Source: Lachnospiraceae bacterium
Lineage (GTDB): Bacteria > Bacillota > Clostridia > Lachnospirales > Lachnospiraceae
Direction of reading: 5' to 3'
Assembly (NCBI GenBank): GCA_021770785.1
Contig: JAETQH010000011.1
Span: forward strand, 1-64,000
DNA: 64,000 nt
Each line of letters starts with the position of its first letter. The first letter of the stretch is position 1. The notes beneath the pieces were generated by a model. The model made no database searches and had not been told where the DNA came from. It worked only from the letters and a program-made list of their open reading frames with translations. Both the position numbers and the translations under genes were made by a program. This document shows, in pieces, positions 34,964-41,958 of the stretch.

Positions 34964-35491
34964 ATGGCAAAAGGAATTATTGTTTATCAGTCAAAATATG
35001 GGGCAACAAAAAAATATGCTGAATGGCTTCAAGGCATGACGGATTATCATTGTGTAGAAACATCAAAAGCGGTGGTAAATGAAGTAGCACAATACGAAAC
35101 AATCATATTATGCGGTGGCATATATGCTTCTGGAATAGCTGGATTACCGTTTTTGAAAAAGAATATAGATAGGCTGAAAAGCAAAAAACTGGCTATATTA
35201 TGTGTGGGTGCTTCTCCTTATGATGAGGGTGCATTTACAGCAATTAAAGAGCATAATTTGATGGGTGATTTAAGAGATATTCCGCTTTTTTATGGGCGAG
35301 GTGCATGGAACGAAAGCAAAATGAAATTTATGGACAGAACCTTATGCAAAATGTTACAAAAATCTGTAGCAAAAAAAGATCCAAGTACATACGAACCGTG
35401 GATGAAAGCTCTTATGTGTGCGGTAGGACAAGATTGCGACTGGACAGATAAAAAGTATTTAATTCCTTTAATAGATTTTTTGAAAAAATAG
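34964..35491 (+). CDS. Flavodoxin domain protein
   Basis: 175 residues. The amino terminus GIIVYQSKYGATKKYAEWLQ is the FMN phosphate-binding loop of flavodoxins, and IILCGGIYASGIAGLPFLKK is the second flavin loop. The C-terminal part PWMKALMCAVGQDCDWTDKK resembles protoporphyrinogen-oxidase-like (HemG-type) flavodoxins, but no heme genes are near. With the FMN-binding membrane protein it forms a small redox operon under the TetR palindrome. AAAGGAAA precedes the ATG. No terminator is clear; the mobile-element scar follows directly. Confidence 0.85.
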   Translation: MAKGIIVYQSKYGATKKYAEWLQGMTDYHCVETSKAVVNEVAQYETIILCGGIYASGIAGLPFLKKNIDRLKSKKLAILCVGASPYDEGAFTAIKEHNLMGDLRDIPLFYGRGAWNESKMKFMDRTLCKMLQKSVAKKDPSTYEPWMKALMCAVGQDCDWTDKKYLIPLIDFLKK

Positions 35492-35527
35492 GTATCAGAA
35501 ATGTAGAAAGGGCAAGTGATAAATTGA

Positions 35528-35637
35528 ATAAATCAGAATGGATATTGTCCTGTTTGTGGTAGTAAAACCCGTGACAGACTTAGAGAAGATATGATTTTGA
35601 AGAATTATCCGCTCTACTGTTCGAAGTGCAAGCAGGA
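35528..35637 (+). pseudogene. Truncated cysteine-rich KTR-type protein
   Basis: The frame encodes GYCPVCGSKTRDRLREDMIL then KNYPLYCSKCKQE, the core of the small cysteine-rich KTR proteins commonly carried by Tn916-like and related conjugative elements. It has no start codon (a TGA precedes at 35525-35527), and the normal C-terminal end is replaced from about 35638 by recombinase sequence. It is broken at both ends. Confidence 0.65.
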
Positions 35638-35745
35638 AAGTCACACGCTGATGTCAGTACCACAATGAACATTTACGCTCACGCTACAAGGGAAGCGAAG
35701 CGTACTTCCGCAAGACTGCTGGATAAAGTAGCCGGCGGAGAATAA
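35638..35745 (+). pseudogene. C-terminal remnant of a tyrosine recombinase (integrase)
   Basis: In a different frame from the KTR fragment the DNA reads HADVSTTMNIYAHATREAKR then TSARLLDKVAGGE and stop. HADVSTTMxIYAHA contains the active-site His and catalytic Tyr region of phage and conjugative-transposon integrases. Everything before it is missing, so this is a deletion scar of a mobile element. Confidence 0.75.
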
Positions 35746-35750
35746 AAAAG

Positions 35751-35790
35751 TTTCCCTTGTTTCGGCTCGTAAGGGCAAAAACAAGGGAAA
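35751..35790. terminator. 12-bp inverted repeat after the recombinase remnant
   Basis: TTTCCCTTGTTT (35751-35762) and AAACAAGGGAAA (35779-35790) are perfectly complementary with a 16-nt loop. An A-run before it gives a T-run on the minus strand, so it can terminate leftward transcription; on the plus strand it probably terminated the lost element gene. Confidence 0.55.
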
Positions 35791-35897
35791 ATACATAAGG
35801 TTTGAACATTTAATGGGCGATACACCTTGAAAATACAAGGTTTTTAGAGGATTGAATAGATAAACTGGAATTTTCAGTTCTCCACAAATTGGATTTG

Positions 35898-36317
35898 CTA
35901 GATTCCTTTAATTAAAAACATCTCCATTGGTTGTTCATATCCTGGAACATCTATAACAAAACCACCACAATCTTTATACCCTAATTTTCTATAAAAATGC
36001 TGTGCTTCTTCATCAACCTGCGTAGATGTCAAAAGCATACCATATCCTTGTGATTTCATATCGTTTTCCCAATGTTCCATAAGTTTCTTTCCATAACCTT
36101 TTCCGTGATAATTCCAATCAATAAATAACATTGTACAAAACGGTGTATTATCCCAAAAAAGATTATATCTCAACAATCCTATTGGTTTATTGTCATCTAA
36201 TAAAACATATCCTTTTTTATCACTAACTTTATTGTTAAATTCTTGTTCTGGCAAATGACTATCAAGACGATACCAAAATTCTTTATCTTCTAATTGAACA
36301 TATCTAATTTCTACCAT
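35898..36317 (-). CDS. GNAT family N-acetyltransferase
   Basis: 139 residues. Acetyl-CoA-binding motif A is WNYHGKGYGKKLMEHWEND; QHFYRKLGYKDCGGFV is the C-terminal motif. The acceptor is unknown. The amino terminus MVEIRYVQLEDKEFWYRLD is typical of small clostridial GNAT proteins. Codon use is AT-rich, as in the TetR operon, and it lies just beyond the mobile-element scar, so it may belong to the same acquired segment. AGGTAAAAGAAATGG surrounds the start; the ribosome binding site is weak (GAGGT). Confidence 0.85.
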   Translation of the reverse strand: MVEIRYVQLEDKEFWYRLDSHLPEQEFNNKVSDKKGYVLLDDNKPIGLLRYNLFWDNTPFCTMLFIDWNYHGKGYGKKLMEHWENDMKSQGYGMLLTSTQVDEEAQHFYRKLGYKDCGGFVIDVPGYEQPMEMFLIKGI

Positions 36318-36474
36318 TTCTTTTACCTCGCTAAATTTCCGATTTGCCGCTTACTTATGTATAGCTATTTTATCACTCGTTCTTTCATAGCACAAGCCGA
36401 AGTCAAAGAGGAACTGGTTGGTGAAAATTTTATTATTTGGAAAATTTAGGGTTGTATTCCGTATAAATATAATG

Positions 36475-36513
36475 TACTATTATATCTGGTATTTAAAACC
36501 AGATGAAATAGTA
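36475..36513 (+). promoter_or_regulatory. Nested inverted repeat in the nitronate monooxygenase leader
   Basis: TACTAT (36475-36480), ATCTGGT (36484-36490), ACCAGAT (36498-36504), ATAGTA (36508-36513): two nested perfect arms with symmetric 3-nt bulges. A TATAAT (36468-36473) just precedes, so the repeat sits at the expected transcription start and may be an operator or a 5' hairpin. Confidence 0.55.
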
Positions 36514-36530
36514 TATGAGGAGAACATAAT

Positions 36531-37613
36531 ATGGAAAAGAAACCGATATTTGATATGAAAGCATTTCAGAAATGGAATATTAAAGTTCCGCTGATTCAGG
36601 GAGGCATGGGAGTCGGTGTCAGCCTCAGCGGGCTGGCAGGTGCGGTGGCTGCCGAAGGCGGAATTGGTATTATCTCCACGGCGCAGATAGGGTTTGCGGA
36701 ACCGGATTTTGAAAATCATGAGGAAGAATGCAATCTGCGTGGAATTCGCAAGCATATTCAACGGGCAAAGGAAATCGCAGGGGGCGAGGGCATGGTGGGT
36801 GTTAATGTCATGGTGGCGCTGCAGCATTATAAGGAGCATGTGCGGGAGGCGGTGCGTGCAGGGGCAGATGTTGTCATCTGCGGGGCAGGGCTGCCTATGG
36901 ATTTGCCGGAATTGGTAAAGGGAAGCCTGACGAAGATTGCCCCGGTGGTTTCTTCGAAGAGAGCGATTGCGCTGTTATTAAAGAGTTGGGATAAAAAATA
37001 CCGGCGGGTGCCGGATTTTATCGTTGTGGAAGGACCGGAGGCGGGAGGACATTTGGGCTTTTCAAAAGAGCAGCTGTCAAATACGGAGAAGCCGGATTTT
37101 GCCATGGAATTAAAAGAGATTATCGGTGAAAAGAAGAAGTACGAGGAAAAGTACCGGACGGATATTCCGGTATTTATGGCAGGCGGTGTCTGGGACGCAG
37201 CAGATGCGGAAAAAATCTGTGCTCTGGGGGCGGACGGCATACAGGCAGCCACCCGCTTTGTGGCGACGGAGGAGTGTGATGCCTCAGAAGCCTATAAGAT
37301 GGCGTATGTCCATGCAAAGCCGGAGGAGATTAAAATTATCAAAAGTCCGGTGGGAATGCCGGGACGCGCCCTGGAGAATGAATTGCTCCGGGAGGTGGAA
37401 GAGAAAAATCCGGTGAAAATTAGCCATTGCTATCACTGTATCAAAAACTGCCATCCGGCACAAATCCCTTATTGTATCACCAAAGCACTGGTGGCAGCGG
37501 TAAAAGGCGATGTAGAGCATGGGCTGGTGTTCTGCGGCAGCAATGTGGGAAAAATCCAAAAGATTGAGACGGTGCATGAGGTGGTGCAGGATTTGATGTA
37601 TAAAGAAGTATAA
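36531..37613 (+). CDS. Nitronate monooxygenase family flavoenzyme
   Basis: 360 residues, FMN-dependent TIM barrel. PLIQGGMGVGVSLSGLAGAV at the start, GVNVMVAL, GADVVICGAGLP, the His-containing VVEGPEAGGHLGF that marks class members, VFMAGGVWDAADAEKICALG for flavin phosphate binding, and ADGIQAATRFVATEECDA. The C-terminal CYHCIKNCHPAQIPYCITKA is a Cys-rich extension common in clostridial members. It may oxidise nitronates or act as an enoyl-ACP reductase-like (FabK) enzyme; absence of fatty-acid genes nearby argues against FabK. GAGGAG lies 10 nt before ATG 36531. Confidence 0.85.
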   Translation: MEKKPIFDMKAFQKWNIKVPLIQGGMGVGVSLSGLAGAVAAEGGIGIISTAQIGFAEPDFENHEEECNLRGIRKHIQRAKEIAGGEGMVGVNVMVALQHYKEHVREAVRAGADVVICGAGLPMDLPELVKGSLTKIAPVVSSKRAIALLLKSWDKKYRRVPDFIVVEGPEAGGHLGFSKEQLSNTEKPDFAMELKEIIGEKKKYEEKYRTDIPVFMAGGVWDAADAEKICALGADGIQAATRFVATEECDASEAYKMAYVHAKPEEIKIIKSPVGMPGRALENELLREVEEKNPVKISHCYHCIKNCHPAQIPYCITKALVAAVKGDVEHGLVFCGSNVGKIQKIETVHEVVQDLMYKEV

Positions 37614-37665
37614 TTCCTGTGATAGGACGATAATTTTACACAATGATATTCATTGGGACTAGCAG

Positions 37666-37691
37666 AAAAACCGCCAGTGATGGCGGTTTTC
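37666..37691. terminator. Bidirectional terminator between nitronate monooxygenase and tRNA genes
   Basis: AAAACCGCC (37667-37675) and GGCGGTTTT (37682-37690) with a 6-nt loop; A-run on one side and T-run on the other allow termination from both convergent units. Confidence 0.8.
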
Positions 37692-37790
37692 TATTACCGG
37701 ATTTTTTGCCGCTTCCTGAAAAAAGCAATAAAAAATGCCGAAACCAAAAAGTCTCGACATTCTCGGGTTGGGCTGTTATAAAAACAGTAG

Positions 37791-37862
37791 CAGCTCGTAG
37801 GGGAATCGAACCCCTGTTTCCGCCGTGAGAGGGCGGCGTCTTAACCGCTTGACCAACGAGCC
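37791..37862 (-). tRNA. tRNA-Glu (anticodon CUC)
   Basis: 72-nt cloverleaf on the minus strand. Acceptor GGCTCGT with ACGAGCT, D-arm with TTGGTCAAGCGGTTAAGAC, anticodon stem CCGCC/GGCGG enclosing CTCTCAC, so anticodon CTC reading GAG, and T-arm CAGGGGTTCGATTCCCCT. Discriminator base is G. The 3' CCA is not encoded (CTA follows). It lies downstream of a second copy, probably in one transcript. Confidence 0.95.
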
Positions 37863-37869
37863 ATCTAAT

Positions 37870-37890
37870 CAATATTTGTTAAAAATATTG
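37870..37890 (-). promoter_or_regulatory. AT-rich hairpin between the two tRNA genes
   Basis: CAATATTT (37870-37877) and AAATATTG (37883-37890) pair across a 5-nt loop in the 30-nt spacer. It may guide processing of the two-tRNA precursor. Confidence 0.45.
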
Positions 37891-37892
37891 AG

Positions 37893-37964
37893 CAGTTCAT
37901 AGGGGAATCGAACCCCTGTTTCCGCCGTGAGAGGGCGGCGTCTTAACCGCTTGACCAATGAACC
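37893..37964 (-). tRNA. tRNA-Glu (anticodon CUC), second copy
   Basis: 72-nt cloverleaf identical to its neighbour in the D-, anticodon and T-arms, with anticodon CTC. The acceptor stem differs in a compensated way: GGTTCAT pairs with ATGAACT, against GGCTCGT with ACGAGCT in the other copy. No CCA is encoded. It is first in the transcript, 12 nt after the -10 box. Confidence 0.95.
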
Positions 37965-37975
37965 GGACAAAAACT

Positions 37976-38003
37976 ATTATAGCACCTAATTTCAAAATTG
38001 CAA
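37976..38003 (-). promoter_or_regulatory. Promoter of the tRNA-Glu pair
   Basis: Minus strand: TTGCAA (38003-37998), 16-nt spacer, TATAAT (37981-37976) with TGC extension, just upstream of the first tRNA. Confidence 0.75.
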
Positions 38004-38102
38004 GCTTTTTTTGAAAAAAATTAAAAAAGGAAAAAAACAGCGGAAAACCTGAAAAAAGTCGTAAAAATTTTTGGTTTTTTTGTAGAAATATGGACACAAC
38101 CA

Positions 38103-38111
38103 TGATATAAT
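38103..38111 (+). promoter_or_regulatory. Extended -10 element upstream of the histidine kinase gene
   Basis: TGA TATAAT (38103-38111) is an extended -10 box 53 nt before the start; no good -35 box is visible. Confidence 0.45.
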
Positions 38112-38163
38112 GACTAGTGTAATAAAAACAAAAGATAAAATAAATGAGGATGGAGAACGTTAA

Positions 38164-39360
38164 GTGAGATTCAAAAGAGGCATTTTGCGGAATGGGGAGA
38201 AGCATAACCTTTTAAATTTGTCCCTGGATATTTTAGGAGACATCTATCCGAGAATTATCAAAATCAATTATAGCAGCGGTGAGGGGATAATCATTAAGGA
38301 CAGGGAGAGAATTGTGGCAGAACCTTTCGAGGTTTATGACTGGCAGATATTTCTGGAAAAATTTCTGGAGACGGTTCATCCCGATGACAGGGAGCGGTGT
38401 GCTGCCGTTATTTCCCTAAAGAACATGAAGCAGATTTATGAGAGAGGGTCGGATAACAGTATCTGCCGTTACCGCAGAAAATACAGGGATGATTATAAAT
38501 GGATGCAGTCGACGATTATTCCGATAAAAAATTATGGCGAAAGTAACTGTGTATTCATATTTGCAAAAAATATAGATAATTATTATAGAAAAGAAGAAAT
38601 CCGCAAGGCGGAGCTGCAGCAGGCACTGAAGGAGGCAAAAGAAGCGGAGGCGGTAAAAACAGAGTTTCTGCAATATATGTCCCATGATTTGAGAACGCCC
38701 ATGAATGCGGTGCTGGGAATGAGTGCGCTGGCAATAGACGCAGTGCGCAGGCAGGATACGGAAAAAGCGGAATATTATTTAGAACATGTACACCGCATGG
38801 GAGAATACATGGCATCCATGTTAAATGATATTTTAGAGGTCAGCCGCATGAAGAAGCGCGGTGTTGCCTACCGGCGGGAAGTATTTTTCATGAAGAAGTT
38901 TTTAGATGATTGTCGGGAATATGCCAGGGCAAAGCAGCAGAGCCGGAAAATAGATTTTACCTGCCGGGCGGAGGGGGAATTGGAGGAAATTTATCTGGGA
39001 GATCCCATTCGTATGGAGCAGGTGCTTTATAACCTGATTTCCAATGCTTTCAAATTCAACCGGGAGCCGGGAAGTGTCAAGCTGCATGTAAAGCTGGCAG
39101 AAAGAAATGAGAAAACGGATTTCGTAGAATTTTGCGTGGAGGATACCGGGGTAGGCATAGACGCAGAGTTTATGGGGGACATATTCGAGACCTTTACGAA
39201 GGAGAAGCAGATGACCTCAGACGCTCATGCAGGTCTTGGCATGGGCCTTTCTTTAGTGAAGCTTGTGACAGAGGCGTTAGGAGGAACCGTCCGTGTAGAA
39301 AGTGAAAAGCAGGTAGGCAGCCGTTTCTACGTGATTGTTCCGCTAGAGCGCGTGAAATAA
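38164..39360 (+). CDS. Cytoplasmic sensor histidine kinase
   Basis: 398 residues, no membrane segment. Residues about 15-145 look like a PAS-type sensing domain (TVHPDDRERCAAV, YRRKYRDDYKWMQSTIIPIK). A coiled coil (AELQQALKEAKEAEAVKTEF) leads into the DHp domain with MSHDLRTPMNAVLG (His174). The ATPase domain has the N box LYNLISNAFKFN, DTGVGI and GLGMGLSLVKL. No response regulator is adjacent, so it is an orphan. Start GTG 38164 is used with GGAG about 8 nt upstream, because no ATG precedes the conserved part. It is close to the following rimP operon but that has its own promoter. Confidence 0.85.
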   Translation: MRFKRGILRNGEKHNLLNLSLDILGDIYPRIIKINYSSGEGIIIKDRERIVAEPFEVYDWQIFLEKFLETVHPDDRERCAAVISLKNMKQIYERGSDNSICRYRRKYRDDYKWMQSTIIPIKNYGESNCVFIFAKNIDNYYRKEEIRKAELQQALKEAKEAEAVKTEFLQYMSHDLRTPMNAVLGMSALAIDAVRRQDTEKAEYYLEHVHRMGEYMASMLNDILEVSRMKKRGVAYRREVFFMKKFLDDCREYARAKQQSRKIDFTCRAEGELEEIYLGDPIRMEQVLYNLISNAFKFNREPGSVKLHVKLAERNEKTDFVEFCVEDTGVGIDAEFMGDIFETFTKEKQMTSDAHAGLGMGLSLVKLVTEALGGTVRVESEKQVGSRFYVIVPLERVK

Positions 39361-39373
39361 ATTCCAAAAATGC

Positions 39374-39402
39374 TTGTATTTCTGATAAGAAAGTGCTATT
39401 CT
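39374..39402 (+). promoter_or_regulatory. Promoter of the rimP-nusA-infB operon
   Basis: TTGTAT (39374-39379), 17-nt spacer, TATTCT (39397-39402) with TGC extension. It leaves a leader of about 140 nt before rimP. Confidence 0.6.
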
Positions 39403-39426
39403 ATTAGATGATAACACGGTGGCTGG

Positions 39427-39456
39427 ATTGAGAGAGGACGAAAGTTCTCTCTCAAT
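39427..39456 (+). promoter_or_regulatory. Leader hairpin with GAAA tetraloop upstream of rimP
   Basis: ATTGAGAGAGGAC (39427-39439) and GTTCTCTCTCAAT (39444-39456) form a 13-bp stem with one G-T pair, closed by the stable tetraloop GAAA. No T-tract follows, so it is a structural or processing element of the operon leader. Confidence 0.65.
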
Positions 39457-39548
39457 TCACGTTTATAGGCGCTGTCAGAAATGAAAAAAGGAATAAAAGC
39501 ATCAGTGGGCAGCCGTTTCTGCGTGCTGAGAGGAAAGAAGGTGTACAC

Positions 39549-40016
39549 ATGTCAAAGCGTGAAAGTTATGAAGCGCGCACCGAAGAACTGATCACTCCCA
39601 TTTTAGAGCGGATGAATTTCGAACTGGTGGATGTAGAGTTTGTGAAAGAAGGCGGTATCTGGTATCTTCGTGCTTACATTGACAAAGAAGGCGGTATCAC
39701 AATCAATGACTGTGAGGCTGTGGCAAGGGAAATGAATGAGATATTAGACCGGGAAGATTATGTGGAGGAATCCTATACCTTTGAGGTGAGTTCCCCGGGG
39801 CTTGGCAGACCGTTGAAAAAGGAAAAAGATTATGTCCGCAGCATGGGGAAGGAACTGGAAATCCGTACCTACCGTGCCATCAACCGGGAAAAGGAATTTT
39901 ATGGTATTTTAAAAGCATATGATGATAACACGGTGACTATTGAGACCGAGGATGGAGAAGAACGGATTTTTGAGAAAAAGGATATTGCATTGATTCGTCT
40001 GGCATTTGATTTTTAA
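39549..40016 (+). CDS. rimP: Ribosome maturation factor RimP
   Basis: 155 residues. Needed for 30S subunit assembly. Signatures are ELVDVEFVKEGGIWYLRAYI, ITINDCEAVAREMNEILD and TFEVSSPGLGRPLKKEKDY. It is first gene of the conserved rimP-nusA-rnpM-ylxQ-infB-rbfA set, and its downstream gap of 64 nt has AGGAGG for nusA. Ribosome binding site GAAAGAAGGTG lies before the ATG. Confidence 0.96.
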   Translation: MSKRESYEARTEELITPILERMNFELVDVEFVKEGGIWYLRAYIDKEGGITINDCEAVAREMNEILDREDYVEESYTFEVSSPGLGRPLKKEKDYVRSMGKELEIRTYRAINREKEFYGILKAYDDNTVTIETEDGEERIFEKKDIALIRLAFDF

Positions 40017-40080
40017 TAGAGAAAGTTTTATTTGTTGCTTAATAATAACGATAGAATAAATTTTAGGAGGAAAAATAAAA

Positions 40081-41328
40081 ATGAGTAGCAATAACGAGTT
40101 ATTAGAAGCGCTTACTATATTAGAGCAGGAAAAAAATATCAGCAAGGAGGCTTTATTAGAAGCAATCGAGAATTCCCTTGTGACCGCATGTAAAAACCAC
40201 TTCGGGAAATCCGAGAATGTAAAGGTAAGCATTGATCCGGAAACCTGTGAGTTCCATGTATTTCAGGAAAAGACCGTTGTGGAAAATGTGGAGGATCCGG
40301 TAGAAGAGATTAGCGTCATCAATGCAAAAATGATTGACTCTAAATATGAGGTGGGCGACATTGTAAATATTGAGGTTGAGTCCAAAGAATTTGGACGTAT
40401 CGCCACTCAGAACGCCAAAAATGTAATTCTCCAGAAAATCCGTGAGGAAGAGCGCAAGGTTTTATTTGACCAGTATTACAGCAAGGAAAAAGACGTGGTG
40501 ACCGGTGTGGTACAGCGCTATGTGGGAAGAAACGTCAGCATTAACCTTGGAAAGGTAGACGCCATCCTGACGGAGAATGAGCAGGTAAGAGGCGAGGTAT
40601 TCCAGCCCACAGAGCGTATCAAATTATACATCTTAGAGGTAAAGGCGACCTCCAAGGGACCGAAGATTTTAGTTTCCAGAACCCATCCGGAATTAGTAAA
40701 ACGCCTGTTTGAGTCTGAGGTGACGGAGGTAAAAGAGGGTATCGTAGAGATTAAGGCAATCGCAAGAGAGGCAGGCAGCCGTACCAAAATTGCAGTATGG
40801 TCCAACGACCCGGATGTGGACCCGGTGGGAGCCTGCGTCGGTATGAACGGTGCCAGAGTCAATGCCATTGTCAACGAGCTTCGGGGAGAGAAAATTGATA
40901 TTATCACCTGGAACGAAAATCCTGCCATGATGATTGAAAATGCACTCAGCCCGGCAAAGGTTATCTCCGTTATCGCAGATGCGGAAGAGAAGGCAGCGAA
41001 GGTTGTGGTTCCTGACTACCAGCTTTCCCTTGCCATTGGCAAAGAGGGACAGAATGCTCGCCTTGCAGCCCGCCTGACCGGATTTAAGATTGATATTAAG
41101 AGTGAGACCCAGGCAAGAGAATCCGGAGACTTCCTCGATTATGAGAATGATTACGAAGATGATGAGTATTATGAAGAAGGAGAATATGCAGAGGAAGAAT
41201 ACACCGAGGAAGACTACGCAGAGGAGGAATATGCCGGAGAGGAGTATACCACAGAGGAGTATGTGGAGGAGAATTATCCGGGGGATTCTTTGACGGAGGA
41301 AACGGAAGCAGACACCGATAAGGAATAG
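40081..41328 (+). CDS. nusA: Transcription termination/antitermination protein NusA
   Basis: 415 residues. Binds RNA polymerase and controls pausing, termination and antitermination. Amino-terminal domain about 1-125, S1 domain about 130-200 (VVTGVVQRYVGRNVSINLGK), KH domains about 200-350 (SNDPDVDPVGACVGMNGARV and LAIGKEGQNARLAARLTGFK). As in other Firmicutes there are no C-terminal AR repeats. Instead the last 60 residues are an acidic, tyrosine-rich tail of repeats of the type EEEYTEEDYAEEEYAGEEY. The tail length and regularity are unusual. AGGAGG precedes the ATG. Confidence 0.96.
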   Translation: MSSNNELLEALTILEQEKNISKEALLEAIENSLVTACKNHFGKSENVKVSIDPETCEFHVFQEKTVVENVEDPVEEISVINAKMIDSKYEVGDIVNIEVESKEFGRIATQNAKNVILQKIREEERKVLFDQYYSKEKDVVTGVVQRYVGRNVSINLGKVDAILTENEQVRGEVFQPTERIKLYILEVKATSKGPKILVSRTHPELVKRLFESEVTEVKEGIVEIKAIAREAGSRTKIAVWSNDPDVDPVGACVGMNGARVNAIVNELRGEKIDIITWNENPAMMIENALSPAKVISVIADAEEKAAKVVVPDYQLSLAIGKEGQNARLAARLTGFKIDIKSETQARESGDFLDYENDYEDDEYYEEGEYAEEEYTEEDYAEEEYAGEEYTTEEYVEENYPGDSLTEETEADTDKE

Positions 41329-41340
41329 GGGTGGAAAACG

Positions 41341-41634
41341 ATGGCGAACAAAAAAATTCCGATGCGGCAGTGCGTGGGCTGCCATGAGATGAAAGCCAAG
41401 AAAGAGATGATACGGGTCATCAAAACTGCTTCGGAAGAGGAACCGGAAAAAGTGGAAATCAGCCTGGATACAACCGGAAGAAAAAACGGCAGAGGAGCAT
41501 ACATCTGTCCGAACAGCGAATGCCTCAATGCGGCAATCAAAAGCAAAGGGTTAGAACGCTCATTTAAAATGCCGATTCCTAAGGATGTATATGAAATGCT
41601 GACAAAGGAGATGGAGAAGCTTGAAAATAGATAG
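41341..41634 (+). CDS. rnpM: RNase P modulator RnpM (YlxR, DUF448)
   Basis: 97 residues. MRQCVGCHEMKAKKEMIRVI and GRKNGRGAYICPNSECLNAA are the YlxR signatures with paired cysteines and basic RNA-binding surface. YlxR has been reported to bind RNase P RNA, hence RnpM. It is 12 nt after nusA and overlaps the next gene by 14 nt. Confidence 0.93.
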   Translation: MANKKIPMRQCVGCHEMKAKKEMIRVIKTASEEEPEKVEISLDTTGRKNGRGAYICPNSECLNAAIKSKGLERSFKMPIPKDVYEMLTKEMEKLENR

Positions 41635-41941
41635 AGTATTATCCATGCTTGGCATTGCGGCGAAATCCGGCAGCGTGGCAAGCGGAGAATTTTCTACCGA
41701 AAAGGCGGTGAAAGAGGGAAAAGCGTATCTTGTGCTTGTGGCATCGGACGCATCGGACAATACCGTAAAAATGTTCCGGAATATGACAGATTTTTACCGG
41801 GTGCCGATGTATGTCTATGCAGATAAGGAAACACTGGGACACTTTATAGGAAAAGAATTCCGTGCATCCCTTGCGGTGACGAATGAAGGGTTGGCACATG
41901 CAATCGAAGAGAAACTGAAACAGGCAATAACAACTGAATAA
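41621..41941 (+). CDS. L7Ae/L30e family ribosomal-type protein (YlxQ)
   Basis: 106 residues. Begins at TTG 41621 with GGAG 4 nt upstream (inside rnpM) and reads [20 protein letters not shown], then [16 protein letters not shown], the L7Ae fold pattern of kink-turn RNA-binding proteins. YlxQ is encoded between rnpM and infB throughout Firmicutes; its role is poorly defined. Its stop TAA overlaps the ATG at 41941 used as a possible longer start of infB. Confidence 0.92.
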   Translation: MKIDRVLSMLGIAAKSGSVASGEFSTEKAVKEGKAYLVLVASDASDNTVKMFRNMTDFYRVPMYVYADKETLGHFIGKEFRASLAVTNEGLAHAIEEKLKQAITTE

Positions 41942-41958
41942 TGGAGGATTTAGGATAT

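Noticed and set aside
35751-35790. 12-bp inverted repeat as the end of an insertion sequence
   Set aside because: No second copy or target duplication was seen nearby, and the T-run context fits a terminator better.
40693-41385. Antisense frame over nusA (about 230 codons)
   Set aside because: Its hydrophobic and low-complexity content is produced by the acidic repeat tail of nusA read backwards.
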